NCBI RefSeq assembly: GCF_949628215.1 | Contig: NC_134276.1 | Span: forward strand, 105,500,756-105,564,755 | Source: Phalacrocorax aristotelis | Lineage: Eukaryota; Chordata; Aves; Suliformes; Phalacrocoracidae | Direction: 5' to 3' | Length of the DNA stretch: 64,000 nt | Program-made: the position numbers and the translations under genes | Notes under the pieces: generated by a model | Database searches by the model: none | What the model was told of the DNA's origin: nothing | Seen by the model: the letters and a program-made list of their open reading frames with translations, nothing else | In this document: in pieces, positions 63,501 through 64,000 of the stretch | How positions within the stretch are numbered: the first letter of the stretch is position 1 | Layout of the letters: each line of letters starts with the position of its first letter

Positions 63501-64000
63501 TCCCACGTCCATGTTCAGCATCAGCTAGTTCTCTCTTTTCACCAAAGCTTTTTTGTTCCTTAATTCATGTGACTACGTAAAATGTGCAGCTTTATTTTTT
63601 CTTAGTTTTATAATCAAGAGATTTTCTCAGAGCGATATTTGATGCCTGGATAGTGGAATTGGAAAACCAGAGGGTGAATAAAAATAATGCTATATTGATT
63701 TATTTTTTAACGCTTACATTCTTGTGGAGATATGCTTATGATGCTTGAATAATTGTGTTGGCAAAAGCTAGAAAACTCCAAAGACTTTGAATTCTAGTCT
63801 GTTGCCTCTAGCCTGACTTCCCAAGTACTCTCTACTTTCCAGGTACAATCTATATGACAAAAGATTGCGGGACTGAATCATGACCTGACATGCGTGGTGT
63901 GACCTGTTAATTCAAATAGAAGTGTATGCAGGGGAACTGTGGAGGGAACAGGATTCTTTGGGAGGCCTTTTCTCTGTCAGTCCTAGAAAGGGTAATAATT
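48590..64000. other. Intergenic, no gene recognised
   Basis: The final 15 kb is A/T-rich, with no CR1 copy, no CpG island and no open frame above about 112 codons. Minor simple sequence: a short (TTA)n at about 58506-58520 and a 16-T run near 60415-60430. GC-rich patches at about 50400-50800 do not encode anything recognisable. I looked for CYYR1, the expected next gene in vertebrate synteny, through its Cys/Tyr-rich motif and saw no matching exon. By-eye scanning could miss a short one. Confidence 0.5.

Noticed and set aside
8341..64000. tRNA, rRNA, CRISPR arrays, prokaryotic operons or viral genes
   Set aside because: Nothing with a T-arm GGTTCRANTCC motif, no spaced identical repeats and no viral-type coding block was seen; the DNA has the character of vertebrate intergenic sequence.

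Overview
This window looks like nuclear DNA from a bird. It holds one compact nine-exon protein-coding gene at the left edge. The remaining roughly 56 kb is non-coding and repeat-poor, and the only interspersed repeats I recognise are four short, decayed CR1 (chicken repeat 1) LINE 3' ends. Small introns (about 0.1-0.9 kb), a very GC-rich first exon and CR1 as the only visible LINE family all fit an avian chromosome. The species cannot be named from sequence alone.

Region 1 (1-8.3 kb) is ADAMTS1 on the + strand, complete from start codon (1030) to stop (6943-6945), with all eight introns bounded by GT-AG. The nine coding segments total 2760 nt and predict 919 residues. In order these are: signal peptide, short propeptide, furin-type RRKKR site, reprolysin-type zinc protease with [11 protein letters not shown], disintegrin-like region, first thrombospondin repeat, Cys-rich region, spacer, and two C-terminal thrombospondin repeats. 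A CpG island covers the promoter, the leader and exon 1. It is interrupted by an odd 70-bp A/T-rich tract carrying a perfect TATA consensus. The leader also holds a single upstream ATG in strong Kozak context that opens a 9-codon uORF. The 3' UTR runs to about 8.2-8.3 kb, with several AATAAA signals.

Region 2 (8.3-36.8 kb) is a non-coding desert. Its most striking object is an almost perfect 339-bp (AAGGG)n pentanucleotide array at 14372-14710. It also contains a poly-T run, several GC-rich patches and, at 35.67-35.96 kb, a cluster of 9-bp stem-loops. No gene, tRNA or known transposon was recognised.

Region 3 (36.8-48.6 kb) holds all four CR1 fragments. It also has an orphan CpG-rich segment at about 41.34-42.25 kb with a GC-box array, a CRE-like site and a TATA-like box in promoter order, followed by an unexplained 0.8-kb GC-rich block (42.6-43.4 kb).

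Region 4 (48.6-64 kb) is A/T-rich intergenic DNA with nothing codable that I can support.

Known vertebrate synteny puts ADAMTS5 upstream of ADAMTS1 and CYYR1 then APP downstream. I saw no CYYR1 exon, so the window probably ends within the ADAMTS1-CYYR1 interval. I found no evidence of a new multi-gene system. The observations most worth checking are the AAGGG array, the two competing promoter/uORF architectures of ADAMTS1, the orphan CpG-rich candidate promoter and the stem-loop cluster.
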